Assembly (NCBI RefSeq): GCF_013033355.1
Contig: NZ_WQDY01000017.1
Span: 1 to 52,726, forward strand
Direction of reading: 5' to 3'
Length of the DNA stretch: 52,726 bases
Source: Ruegeria lacuscaerulensis
GTDB lineage: Bacteria > Pseudomonadota > Alphaproteobacteria > Rhodobacterales > Rhodobacteraceae
Shown piece after piece: positions 25,401-33,522 of the stretch; the stretch's first letter is position 1, and every line of letters starts with the position of its first letter. The notes below the pieces were generated by a model, which had not been told where the DNA came from, searched no databases, and was given only the letters and a program-made list of their open reading frames with translations. The translations under genes were made by a program, and so were the position numbers.

Positions 25401-28400
25401 GCAGGCAACTCGGATCTGCTGGGCGGAGCCGTTGACAACGTGCGCGTGAATGAAATCCTGGGCACCCGAGACATCGGTGACGGCGTTTTGGATGCGGATT
25501 TCAACGCAACCGCCGCTGAAAACGTGCAGGACCTGTCGGAAAACATCGTTCAGAACGGGTCGTTCGAGCTGGGCACGCAGGCAGATACCGCCATTTCGTT
25601 CTATGTGCCGACGGGCTGGACACAGTCCTTTGGGCGACTCGAAGTCCACAACACCAACTTGATCAATGACAGCATTAACCAGTTTGGCCACAGCGCATCT
25701 GGCCATGGCGACCACATTCTGGAATTGGACGGAACCGAGAATTCAGGAATTTACCAGGACATAAACACGCGGGCTGGTCTCGAATATGATATCACCATCA
25801 GCTATCGCGGAACGACAACGGTGTCTGCGGAAAGCAACTCGATTGAGGTTTGGTGGGCCGGGCAACTGGTTGGGACGGTTGCAGATACCCACACTGATTG
25901 GCGCGACTACACTTTCCGGGTCACTGGGGAGGATACATCACGTCTTGAATTCCGGGCGGCGGGAACATCCGACCTGTTGGGCGGAGCCATTGACAACGTA
26001 CGGGTTGTTGTGAATTCGCAAGCAACCGACGGTAACCTTCTGACCAACGGCAGTTTTGAACAAGGTAACTATGGCGATGCCAATTTCGGTCTTGGCCTGC
26101 CAGACGGCTGGACATCGTCCTTCGGCACACCCGAGTTCATTAAACTGGCAAATGCAGGGTACGGAGATGCCGCCGACGGCGACTATATCATCGAACTGGC
26201 CGGCGGTGCGGTCGACGGTGGCTTTGGTTCGGGCATTTACCAGGATGTCGACACCAATTCGGGCAGCACCTATCAGGTCTCGCTGAATTTCCGGGGACGG
26301 GATGGTGCAAATGGGGCAGACAACGCCATCGAGGTCTGGTGGGACGGCGCAAAGGTCGGAGTGATCTCCGAGGCGCATTCGGACTGGCGGACTTACACGT
26401 TCGACGTGAACGGCGCGGCCGGGGATACGTCGCGGCTGGAACTGCGCGCAAATGACAGCACTCATCTGGGCGGGCTGATCGACGATGTGCGCGTCGTCGA
26501 GACCGGCGAGCTGAACGCAAACCTGACCGCTGGCCTGAGCAATCCGGGCGCGGGTGACAATCTGATCACCAATGGCAGTTTCGAATTCGGCAATTACGGC
26601 GATGCCAATTTCGGACTGTCTCTGCCCTATGGCTGGTCCTCGTCCTTTGGCACGCCTGAGTTCCTGAAAACCAGTACAATTGGTCTGGGTGCTGCTGCCG
26701 ACGGAGAGTTTGCTCTTGAACTTGCTGGCGGTGCAGTCAACGGCGGATTTGGCTCGGGCGTTTATCAGGATGTCGACACCAGCTCGGGCGAGACCTACCA
26801 GATTTCGCTAAATTTCCGAGGCCGGGATGGCGCAAACGGTGCGGATAACGCGATCGAGGTCTGGTGGGACGGCGTACAGGTCGGAGTGATTTCCGAGGCG
26901 CACACGGATTGGCGGACCTATACATTCGAAGTCTCGGGCGCGGTCGGTGACAGCTCGCGGCTGGAGTTGCGCACAACTGACAGCACCCATCTGGGCGGGC
27001 TGATCGATGATGTGCGCGTCGAGCGTTTCGTTGACGGTGCGCAGCCTGCAGCCGATGAGCCCGGCAATGACATTCAGGCTTACGGCGTTGGTAACCTTGT
27101 GGTTAGCGGCAGCGGCAGTGACCGCATCGTTGCGGGAAGCCTGTTGAACCTGGCAGCGCTTGTTGCAGTGGATGCCGCTGCCGCCAGCGACGATAGCGGG
27201 CTGGTCGGCAGCCTGTTCGGTACGTCGGATGGCACGGCCTTTGGAGAAGATCAGGCCGGGTCCATTCTGATCAACGCGCTGGCCAGCGTGACCAACCTGG
27301 CCAACGTGGTCATCGCGGGCAATGGCAACAACCAGATCAAGGCTTATGGCGGGCACAACCTTGTGCAGGCTGGAGAAGGCGATGACGACATCACCGCGAT
27401 CGGCAATGCCAACCTTGTGGTGGCCGGTAATGGCAACAACGATGCGCAGCTTGTCGGCTCGCTCAACGCCTATTGGGGCGGCAGCGGCGATGATGAGATC
27501 GACCTGATCGGTGGAAACAACATCCTGCTGCTGGGCACCGGCGACAATACCGTGACTGGTCTGGCGCTGGGGCAAAACCTGATCGTGGGCGGCGGCAATG
27601 CAGGGGATACCGATGACATCGTGATCACCGGCAGCTCGAACTTCCTGTTCTTGGGCAGCGGCACCAATAACGTGCTGACCATTGGCCAGAGCAATATCGT
27701 TCTGGGCGGCGACGGCGAGGACACGATCTTTGCACTTGGCAACTTCAACTTTGTCAACGCAGCCAGCGGCACAAACAGCATCGCGGTGGCCGGTGTCACC
27801 AACTATGTGCTGGGTGGCGATGACAACGATCAGGCGCTGATCCTGGGCGGCAACAACGTCTCGTTGCTGGGTAATGGCAACAACGATGTAATCACGCTGG
27901 GCTACAGCAACGTGGTTTTCACCGGATCGCACAGCGACACGGTTTATGCCGGTGGCCGATACAACGCGATCTCGACTGCGGCAGGCGAAGACACGATCAT
28001 TGCCGCGGGTCAGGCCAATGTGGTTCTGTCCGGTGCCGATGACGATTTTGTCACCATCGCAGGCCAGCGCAACTTTGCCCTTTCAGGCACCGGAGATGAC
28101 GTTGTCGTCTCAGTCGGCCAATACAATATCCTTTTGACCGAAGCCGGGGACGATACCGTTCTGACTGCGGGCAAGGACAATTTCGTGCTGACAGCCAGCG
28201 GTGATGATACCGTTGCGGCCTTTGGCAAGTTCAACCTTGTGGCTTCAGGCAGTGGCTCGGACGTTGTGATTGCCTTTGGTCAGACCAACTTTGTTGTGAC
28301 CGACAACGAAATCACGATCGACCCGCAAGAGATCGCCGATTACCAAAAGCGCGTCAAAGACAAGAAAGAGGCCGACAAGGCCGCAGCGGATGCGGCTGAT

Positions 28401-31370
28401 CGAAAAGCTAAAGGCCTGCCGGAAAAAACTGCGCAGGAAACACCAACCAGCTCTACCACCAACACGGCCAATGCCACGGGTGTAAGCACCAAATACGAAG
28501 ACAAGGATATCGGAGCCAGCTTAACAGCCGGTATTGCGGTATCGGGGTCGGCTTCGGTGCTGTTTCCTGATCTCGAATTCTCGACAGAAGGGGTGCCGGA
28601 TGTCTACATCCCGGGGTTCAGCACGCCGCAGATCAGTCTGGATATTCCCGATATTCCGGAACTGCGCAGCCGGCCTGATTACCAATATGGTGAGTTGGGC
28701 GCCTATGGCCTGCCAGAAATCAGCCTGCCGAACCTGACAATCCCCGACCTGACGGTCGCCGGGCAGGCTCTGCCCAGCTTGTCGCTGCCCGATGTGTCAG
28801 ATTTCGGGTTCCGCGATGACGGGTTGGATTTCGACTTCACGCTGGATATCGACTTTAACCCCAACGCTTACGCCGAAATCAGCAATGTCTACAAAGACCT
28901 TGTCGGCGTCGAAAGCGCGGACGGGAAGGCGGGCATCTTCAACTCGTCCAACGGAATTCGCCTCAGCCCCAACAGCGGCAATGCGGAATTCCAAGCCTAC
29001 ACCGAACAGCGCGGCGATGTCGGGCCTGCAAGCGGGGGCAACAACACCTTCTTTACCGGTACCGATCTGGCAAATTCGCCTTCGATCACGGGCAGTGCCA
29101 ATGGCGGGTATCAGGCACTACAGACCGAGGAAGAGTTTGACGTTCAGGTCAATCCTGCCGAAGCCGCGCCAGAAACCGCTGCACCCACGACAATCAGCCT
29201 GCCAACCTTTACGCTGCCTGAAATCTCGGTGCCCTCTTTTGCCATCGGCGGAGCAGATCTGTCAGGCCTGTCGGATATCGACACCATTTTGGGAGGACGC
29301 GAGTTCTTTGGTCTGTCGATACCCGAATTCGACATTCCGGCCGAGTATCTGGAGATACCCGATTTTGATCTGGACGACTTCGCCAGCCGCGATGCGGTGA
29401 CGCTTGGTGCGCAAACCTTCAAGATCCCGGAACTGGCCTTGCCCACAGTTGCAGGCGTCAACTGGGCGCAACGGTTCGGCAGCTTTAACCAAACCTACAA
29501 CTTCCTGCAAACCGATGCGGATGGAGGCGAAGGTGACATTGTAGTGGTCGGTGGGCGCGAAAACCGTGTCTACACCGGCGGAGGCGACGACGCGGCGTTG
29601 GTTCTTGGCAAAGCCAACAGTGTCTATCTGGGCGCGGGCAATGACGCCGCCGCCGTGTTCGGGACCGAGCGCAACTTTGTCAACGCAGGCGCCGGTGCGG
29701 ATATCTTGCTGGCCGTAGGCAAGACCAACAGCCTGAATGGCGGTGCGGGCAACGACATTGTCTTTGCCATCGGGGAATCCAACACCGTCCGCGGCGGCAC
29801 TGATCCCACACCTGGCGTGACCGACGACAACATTCTGATCGCCATCGGTAAGAAGAACGACATCGACTCGTCCAACAATGGCAATGATCTGAATGACGGC
29901 ATAGACGTGGCCATCGGAATCGGGGCGGAAAACAAAGTCCGCACCGGAGGCGGAAATGATACCGTCCTGAGTGTCGGGGTGAAAAACGACATCGACTCCG
30001 GTGGTGGCAACGATATCGTGGTCAGTATTGGCCAGGAGAATACTGTCAATCTGGCGCGCGGCAGCGATGTGGCGCTGGTGCTGGGGGTCAAAACCGAAAT
30101 CTCCGGCGACAAACAGTCTGACTCAAATGGCGATGACATCATCTTTGCCTTGGGTGGCCGCAACAAGATCGAAGGCAACGGAGGCAATGACAGCATCTTT
30201 GTTGCTGGTCTCTATAACACGGTACTGGCTGGCGGGGACGATGATCTTGTGGTAAGCACTGGATCGCGAAACCTGACCTCGTTGGGCTCGGGTGATGATA
30301 TCGGCATCACCATAGGTGTGGCCAGCCTGACAACCGGTGGTCTAGGGGATGACACCATCATCAATGTAGGCGCGCGCTATGCCAGCCTTGGGGGTGCTGG
30401 GAACGATGTGTTCCTTGGTATCGGCAACGGATACCTGGATGGTGGCGACGATCAGGATGTCTTCCTGAACTTCGGGACCGGGACGTTGGACTTCCTGTTC
30501 AACGCGGGGATTTCGGTTGTGTCGGAAGCGCTGGCAAATGTGGTTGGCGCCCTGGATACAGTGCTGGAATCCTTCGAAGTCAGCGGCTCAGCCGCGTTGG
30601 GCGGGGTCTTCAGCTTTGTCGAAAACTCGGTACTGAACGGCGGCGCGGATAGCGATGTGTTCGTGGCCGGCTTTGGCAACTCGGTGGCCTTTGGTGGCAG
30701 CGGCGCGGACCAATATATCTATACGCTGGGCAGCGGGCGCTTTGCGGTCAGCGATCAGATCCAGACCAACCTGCAGGACAGCGCATCTGCTCTGACGGGG
30801 ACAACCGCCGAAGGTCTGTCGCAATTGTCCAACGGCGATGACGCAGCATTCGGCACCTATTTCGACGACGTCGAAAACGGTGTGCTAGGAGATGCCTCGG
30901 GGTCCACGGCATCGGTTCTCAGCAACGATGCTTTTGTCGATGTGCTGATCTTCCGTACTGCCAACGGGGATACCACCGATATCACTACCGACAACCTTGT
31001 CTTCTCGGATGCGGATGACACGATTGACGTTGTGGTTGACGGGGCCTCGCTGGGTCAGGTGCAGATCAACCAGTTCGGCAGTGAGGACATAATCCGCGTC
31101 GTGGATCACGACAGCACCTCAGAGATCACGTTCGGGCAGCTCATTTCAAGCTCGACTGATGCGCAAGACCCGTTCACCGAGTTTGATGTCGTTGCCGCAA
31201 TCCAGTCCGGAGTTGATGCAACGATCGCGTATCTCAGTGAAGGCGTGGCCGATCTTGCAGCCAGTAACACTTCCGCAACACGCAGTATCGAAAACGGTGC
31301 TTTCCAGGAAGTTTCGTCAATATACGACGATCTGTCGATCCTGAGTAGCGACAATCTGGTCTTTGTCTGA
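22488..31370 (+). CDS. Giant type-I-secreted repeat protein (half-RTX beta-roll, 2960 aa)
   Basis: This 2960-residue acidic protein, with no cysteine that I can see, is the presumed cargo of the adjacent type I secretion genes. In order it has: an Asp/Asn/aromatic-rich beta-helix (about 1-300, lysine-free to residue 354); 18-residue coils with one GxGxD/N per coil (about 350-830); and four jelly-roll modules starting NGSFE and ending GG(A/L)(V/I)D(N/D)VRV (about 833-1510). Then come more coils (to 1945), a lysine-rich linker (1945-2010), Pro/aliphatic repeats (about 2020-2325), a third coil block with classic GGAGND motifs, and a C-terminal non-repeat domain ending SSDNLVFV as type I signals do. 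Function is probably an adhesin, surface coat or toxin. No enzyme domain is recognisable. Confidence 0.88.
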   Translation: MGSSYESFYSTTYDNGRYAHIDDVGDIYVEHYGSNSTIRITNTFDIENLIIHGDNNIIYLDDVEYIYNFDARGNNLDIDISRIREDNISQADANIELWTSGSDVNLVDGFNLELWFHDNGANGNNNISIVDFWNIDVDLWGNNNSLYAYDVDDVWLDAYGGGQTITIIDAFDIERLYISGGDNYVYLNDVEFVTVDIRGGNNTLNLYNVAENGISFANSDVDIYGGSNTLNVDDIFDLDLDIRGGFNTISVNNATDIDINSHGYGENNITLTDVDDVALHLVGRNTTRIHSTAEFSADITVHGGTGTNHITTAGGFEATVNTYGNTDDTVIAGAGGSYIYTHGGNDYIDSTGAFKINVYAGAGDDTIIARGADAYIDAGSGNNTITASGVGVGVVAGSGNDTLTVDAAIGYASLGDGHNTVNFNVGVGSVTVGSGDDTINVNAAGAAINAGEGNNTIRFNGFAGDISVGSGNDTVHVNAAGVRLNAGEGDNSIHFNGFAGDITVGGGNDRIYVNAVGVGIDAGEGNNHFDVRALGANLTAGSGNDSAYVGAAVGVLDLGEGNNTIELHAIGGSIRVGSGDDTILARVVGASIDAGHGNNLFDVQAAGASLTAGDGDDTAFVGAAVGLLNLGGGNNVVELNAVGGNITVGDGDDTFVVNALGADLNAGNGDNIITAKGFGFSAETGSGNDRIWSLGVGGQEIDSGDGNDIVTAYGGVNVVHAGHGHNQVEVAGGLNVVQAGYGNNVIDAYGGANVVLSGHGNNDVDAFGGANAVFLGDGDNEVVAGGGLNIIAVGDGENNIFAAGGLNIILAGNGDSSLNTRAQAVTNSDRGANLVENGSFELGTDIGTGISFRVPEGWTQSFGQLEIHDTSIFNDQVSPYGFSASGSGRHILELDGTRNSGVYQDIDTRGGATYEITLSYRGTTTVSVESNTIEVWWDGEKVGEIASTHTDWRDYSFAVTGADTSRLELRAAGNSDLLGGAVDNVRVNEILGTRDIGDGVLDADFNATAAENVQDLSENIVQNGSFELGTQADTAISFYVPTGWTQSFGRLEVHNTNLINDSINQFGHSASGHGDHILELDGTENSGIYQDINTRAGLEYDITISYRGTTTVSAESNSIEVWWAGQLVGTVADTHTDWRDYTFRVTGEDTSRLEFRAAGTSDLLGGAIDNVRVVVNSQATDGNLLTNGSFEQGNYGDANFGLGLPDGWTSSFGTPEFIKLANAGYGDAADGDYIIELAGGAVDGGFGSGIYQDVDTNSGSTYQVSLNFRGRDGANGADNAIEVWWDGAKVGVISEAHSDWRTYTFDVNGAAGDTSRLELRANDSTHLGGLIDDVRVVETGELNANLTAGLSNPGAGDNLITNGSFEFGNYGDANFGLSLPYGWSSSFGTPEFLKTSTIGLGAAADGEFALELAGGAVNGGFGSGVYQDVDTSSGETYQISLNFRGRDGANGADNAIEVWWDGVQVGVISEAHTDWRTYTFEVSGAVGDSSRLELRTTDSTHLGGLIDDVRVERFVDGAQPAADEPGNDIQAYGVGNLVVSGSGSDRIVAGSLLNLAALVAVDAAAASDDSGLVGSLFGTSDGTAFGEDQAGSILINALASVTNLANVVIAGNGNNQIKAYGGHNLVQAGEGDDDITAIGNANLVVAGNGNNDAQLVGSLNAYWGGSGDDEIDLIGGNNILLLGTGDNTVTGLALGQNLIVGGGNAGDTDDIVITGSSNFLFLGSGTNNVLTIGQSNIVLGGDGEDTIFALGNFNFVNAASGTNSIAVAGVTNYVLGGDDNDQALILGGNNVSLLGNGNNDVITLGYSNVVFTGSHSDTVYAGGRYNAISTAAGEDTIIAAGQANVVLSGADDDFVTIAGQRNFALSGTGDDVVVSVGQYNILLTEAGDDTVLTAGKDNFVLTASGDDTVAAFGKFNLVASGSGSDVVIAFGQTNFVVTDNEITIDPQEIADYQKRVKDKKEADKAAADAADRKAKGLPEKTAQETPTSSTTNTANATGVSTKYEDKDIGASLTAGIAVSGSASVLFPDLEFSTEGVPDVYIPGFSTPQISLDIPDIPELRSRPDYQYGELGAYGLPEISLPNLTIPDLTVAGQALPSLSLPDVSDFGFRDDGLDFDFTLDIDFNPNAYAEISNVYKDLVGVESADGKAGIFNSSNGIRLSPNSGNAEFQAYTEQRGDVGPASGGNNTFFTGTDLANSPSITGSANGGYQALQTEEEFDVQVNPAEAAPETAAPTTISLPTFTLPEISVPSFAIGGADLSGLSDIDTILGGREFFGLSIPEFDIPAEYLEIPDFDLDDFASRDAVTLGAQTFKIPELALPTVAGVNWAQRFGSFNQTYNFLQTDADGGEGDIVVVGGRENRVYTGGGDDAALVLGKANSVYLGAGNDAAAVFGTERNFVNAGAGADILLAVGKTNSLNGGAGNDIVFAIGESNTVRGGTDPTPGVTDDNILIAIGKKNDIDSSNNGNDLNDGIDVAIGIGAENKVRTGGGNDTVLSVGVKNDIDSGGGNDIVVSIGQENTVNLARGSDVALVLGVKTEISGDKQSDSNGDDIIFALGGRNKIEGNGGNDSIFVAGLYNTVLAGGDDDLVVSTGSRNLTSLGSGDDIGITIGVASLTTGGLGDDTIINVGARYASLGGAGNDVFLGIGNGYLDGGDDQDVFLNFGTGTLDFLFNAGISVVSEALANVVGALDTVLESFEVSGSAALGGVFSFVENSVLNGGADSDVFVAGFGNSVAFGGSGADQYIYTLGSGRFAVSDQIQTNLQDSASALTGTTAEGLSQLSNGDDAAFGTYFDDVENGVLGDASGSTASVLSNDAFVDVLIFRTANGDTTDITTDNLVFSDADDTIDVVVDGASLGQVQINQFGSEDIIRVVDHDSTSEITFGQLISSSTDAQDPFTEFDVVAAIQSGVDATIAYLSEGVADLAASNTSATRSIENGAFQEVSSIYDDLSILSSDNLVFV
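24051..24482 (+). repeat. 216-bp tandem repeat pair (72-residue higher-order repeat) in the giant gene
   Basis: Within the 18-residue coils, a block of four coils starting AGEGNNHFDV (24051-24266) is followed by a recognisable copy starting AGHGNNLFDV (24267-24482). The order of coil types (FDV, AYVGAAVG, IELHAIGG, VGxGDDT) is kept. This points to a past duplication of 72 codons. Confidence 0.7.
24984..27020 (+). repeat. Four jelly-roll (DUF642/galactose-binding-like) modules in AABB order
   Basis: Four units of about 155 residues begin near 24984, 25543, 26038 and 26560. Each opens with NGSFE, has a Gly-Trp (GW) turn, LEL(D/A)G, (I/V)YQD(I/V)(D/N)T, a Y/N-x-S-x-(Y/F)RG strand, IEVWW, and ends with GG(A/L)(V/I)D(N/D)VRV. 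Units 1 and 2 resemble each other most, as do 3 and 4, so at least two duplication rounds happened. Folds of this type often bind carbohydrate; that role is inferred. Confidence 0.75.
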
Positions 31371-31374
31371 TCCT

Positions 31375-31403
31375 CCCGGCTCGGCGCGTTGTCCTGCGCC
31401 GGG
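31375..31403 (+). other. GC-rich hairpin after the giant gene
   Basis: CCCGGC and GCCGGG can pair across a 17-base loop, directly downstream of the giant gene and before the 82-residue gene. In other RTX operons a weak terminator between the toxin and the transporter genes lowers transporter expression. This hairpin could do the same, but no T run follows. Confidence 0.35.
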
Positions 31404-31435
31404 CCACTAACATCCCTCTGCGTAAGGAGCGTTAA

Positions 31436-31684
31436 ATGCAACACGCTTATATTGATGGCATCACGGATATCTCGACGATCAACGGAGTAGTACGTGTCAC
31501 TTGTGGGTGTCTGAAAAAATCCGCGACCGAGGGGGAAGCTCCGGCAAGCGAAAATACCCTGATGATCAACATGTCGCTTCATGCGCTTTTGCAATGCCAT
31601 GCGCAGATTTCAACCATGATCAAGGTGCTTGAAGAGAAAGAAATCTACAAACACGTGGAAAAAACGTCCGAAACCGATGCCTAG
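31436..31684 (+). CDS. Unrecognised 82-residue protein between RTX cargo and secretion genes
   Basis: A small, probably cytosolic protein with a good ribosome site (AAGGAGCGTTAA before ATG). The first half looks like beta strands (IDGITDISTINGVVRVTCG); the second half is helical (MSLHALLQCHAQISTMIKVLEEKE). It has no signal peptide or membrane segment. Its position between the giant cargo and the secretion ATPase suggests a dedicated chaperone, regulator or secretion helper, but I do not recognise the family. The general shape (a short VxGVVRV strand pair, then a helix ending in EEK) is reminiscent of small DUF3467-like proteins, with low certainty. Confidence 0.65.
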   Translation: MQHAYIDGITDISTINGVVRVTCGCLKKSATEGEAPASENTLMINMSLHALLQCHAQISTMIKVLEEKEIYKHVEKTSETDA

Positions 31685-31779
31685 GCGGAGTTGGATTTTC
31701 AAAGGTTTGCGGGCAAAGGGCTCTGGCAAAGCCAGTAAGATCTTTCTGGTTTAAGGTACTGAAAAGACAGGGCTAAAAA

Positions 31780-33522
31780 ATGGCAGGTTCAGAGGCCAGG
31801 CAGATTCAGGCGGGGCGCGCCGAATTGCGCGGTGCACGGCGTCAAAGCCGTGGCCTGTTTTGGTGTGTTGCCATTTTTAGCTTTTTTGCGAACCTGTTGA
31901 TGCTCACTGGCCCGCTATACATGCTCCAGGTATATGATCGCGTCTTGGGTAGCCGCTCGGTCGAAACACTGGTCGCCCTCTCTGTGCTGGTGGTCTTCCT
32001 CTACGGTATGATGGGATTGCTGGACTACGCGCGAGGTCGACTTTTGGGCCGAATAGGCGCGCGGTTCCAATCCGACCTTGATCCTCGTGTTTTTGATGCG
32101 GCGCTGCGTAGGGCGTCAGGTCCGGGGAAATCAGATAACACTGCCGGTCCAGCTGATCTGGTTGCCATTTCGCGGTTGTTCTCGTCTCCAGTTTTCGGAG
32201 CGGTTTTTGATCTGCCCTGGACCCCGGTATTTTTCCTTGGAATTTGGGTTTTCCACCCATGGCTGGGCATACTGGCCCTCGTCGGTGGGGCCGTTCTTAT
32301 TGCAGTAACCGTCATCAACCAGGTCACCACGCGCGCACCTAGTCAAGCGGCCAACCGGGCTTCGGTCGAGGCGCAAGTCATCTCGGACCAAATGCAAAAT
32401 GAAGCCGAAATGGTGCAGGCGCTGGGAATGCGTGGCGCAGCCTTTACAAGGTGGAGCAAAGCGCGTGACAACGCATTGTCCGAACATATGCGCTCGGCCG
32501 ATCTTGGAGGGACGTTCACCACCACGACAAAGACATTCCGACTGTTCTTACAATCTGCAATGCTGGGGCTTGGCGCACTGCTTGTGCTACGGGGTCAGAT
32601 GACGCCAGGGGCAATGATTGCAGGTTCGATCCTGATGGGTCGTGCCCTTGCACCTATCGAACAGATCGTCGGCCAATGGCCAATGGTTCAGGCTGCTATG
32701 CGAGGCTGGGGACAACTGGCCGAGCTTTTGGGCACGGTTCCAATCGAAACAAAGCGAACATCGATACCAACGCCGAAAGCTCGACTTGAAATACGTAACC
32801 TCACCATTGTTCCACCCGGTGAAACGCAAGCCGTCCTAAAAGCTGTCAACTTCGCTGTTTCACCAGGGCAAGCCGTGGGGGTAATCGGTCCGTCAGGTGC
32901 TGGTAAATCAAGCCTCGCAAGGGCGTTAACCGGCGTATGGCCTTCGGCAGGGGGGTACATCCGGTTGGATGGGGCCAGTCTTGATCAATATACGCCAGAT
33001 GTTCTGGGGTCGCACATCGGGTATCTGCCGCAGGAGGTGACCTTGTTTGACGGAACCATTGCCGAGAACATAGCTAAACTGGCCCCGGACCCCGAAGCTG
33101 AAAAGGTGGTATCAGCTGCGCGCAAGGCGGATGCGCATGAAATGATCCTCAAATTGCCAAGGGGTTATGACACGCCTGTCAGAGCCACGGCCAATCGTCT
33201 GTCTGGTGGTCAGATTCAACGCATCGGTCTGGCCCGAGCGATGTATAGCGATCCTGTCATTCTTGTTCTGGATGAGCCGAACTCGAACTTGGACAATGAG
33301 GGCAGCGAAGCAGTGAACAAGGCGATCCGGGGGCTCAAGGCTGATGGCAAGTCCCTGTTGATTATCGCGCACCGGCCGGCCGTTCTGGCAGAATGCGATC
33401 TGTTGTTAATGTTGGATGGCGGAACTGTACGGGCGTTTGGGCCCCGAGACGAGGTTTTGCGAAAAGTGGTCAGGAACAGCAGTGATGTCGACCGAAAAGA
33501 TGCGCAGGGAGGTGTCCAGTGA
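31780..33522 (+). CDS. Type I secretion ABC transporter (PrtD-type permease/ATPase)
   Basis: A 580-residue inner-membrane ABC exporter of the PrtD type: no N-terminal C39-like domain, about six membrane segments (for example LFWCVAIFSFFANLLMLTGPLYM, FFLGIWVFHPWLGILALVGGAVL), then the ATPase domain. Walker A is GPSGAGKSSLAR, the Q-loop IGYLPQEVTLFDG, signature LSGGQIQRIGLARAMY, Walker B VILVLDEPNSNLD, switch IIAHRP. With the adaptor that follows it would move the giant protein from cytosol to outside, together with a TolC-like channel not encoded here. Its stop overlaps the GTG start of the adaptor gene by 4 bases. Confidence 0.93.
   Translation: MAGSEARQIQAGRAELRGARRQSRGLFWCVAIFSFFANLLMLTGPLYMLQVYDRVLGSRSVETLVALSVLVVFLYGMMGLLDYARGRLLGRIGARFQSDLDPRVFDAALRRASGPGKSDNTAGPADLVAISRLFSSPVFGAVFDLPWTPVFFLGIWVFHPWLGILALVGGAVLIAVTVINQVTTRAPSQAANRASVEAQVISDQMQNEAEMVQALGMRGAAFTRWSKARDNALSEHMRSADLGGTFTTTTKTFRLFLQSAMLGLGALLVLRGQMTPGAMIAGSILMGRALAPIEQIVGQWPMVQAAMRGWGQLAELLGTVPIETKRTSIPTPKARLEIRNLTIVPPGETQAVLKAVNFAVSPGQAVGVIGPSGAGKSSLARALTGVWPSAGGYIRLDGASLDQYTPDVLGSHIGYLPQEVTLFDGTIAENIAKLAPDPEAEKVVSAARKADAHEMILKLPRGYDTPVRATANRLSGGQIQRIGLARAMYSDPVILVLDEPNSNLDNEGSEAVNKAIRGLKADGKSLLIIAHRPAVLAECDLLLMLDGGTVRAFGPRDEVLRKVVRNSSDVDRKDAQGGVQ

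Noticed and set aside
26808..27932. Second long antisense frame (374 residues) opposite the giant gene
   Set aside because: Same reason: produced by codon bias of the repeat region, and no family resemblance.
22488..31370. Direct repeats that could suggest a CRISPR array or satellite
   Set aside because: The repeats are codon-phased (54, 108, 216 bases), translate into a coherent beta-solenoid and lack constant repeats with unique spacers.
31774..33522. Bacteriocin-type peptidase exporter
   Set aside because: The ATPase has no N-terminal C39 peptidase domain and matches the PrtD-type secretion ATPases.
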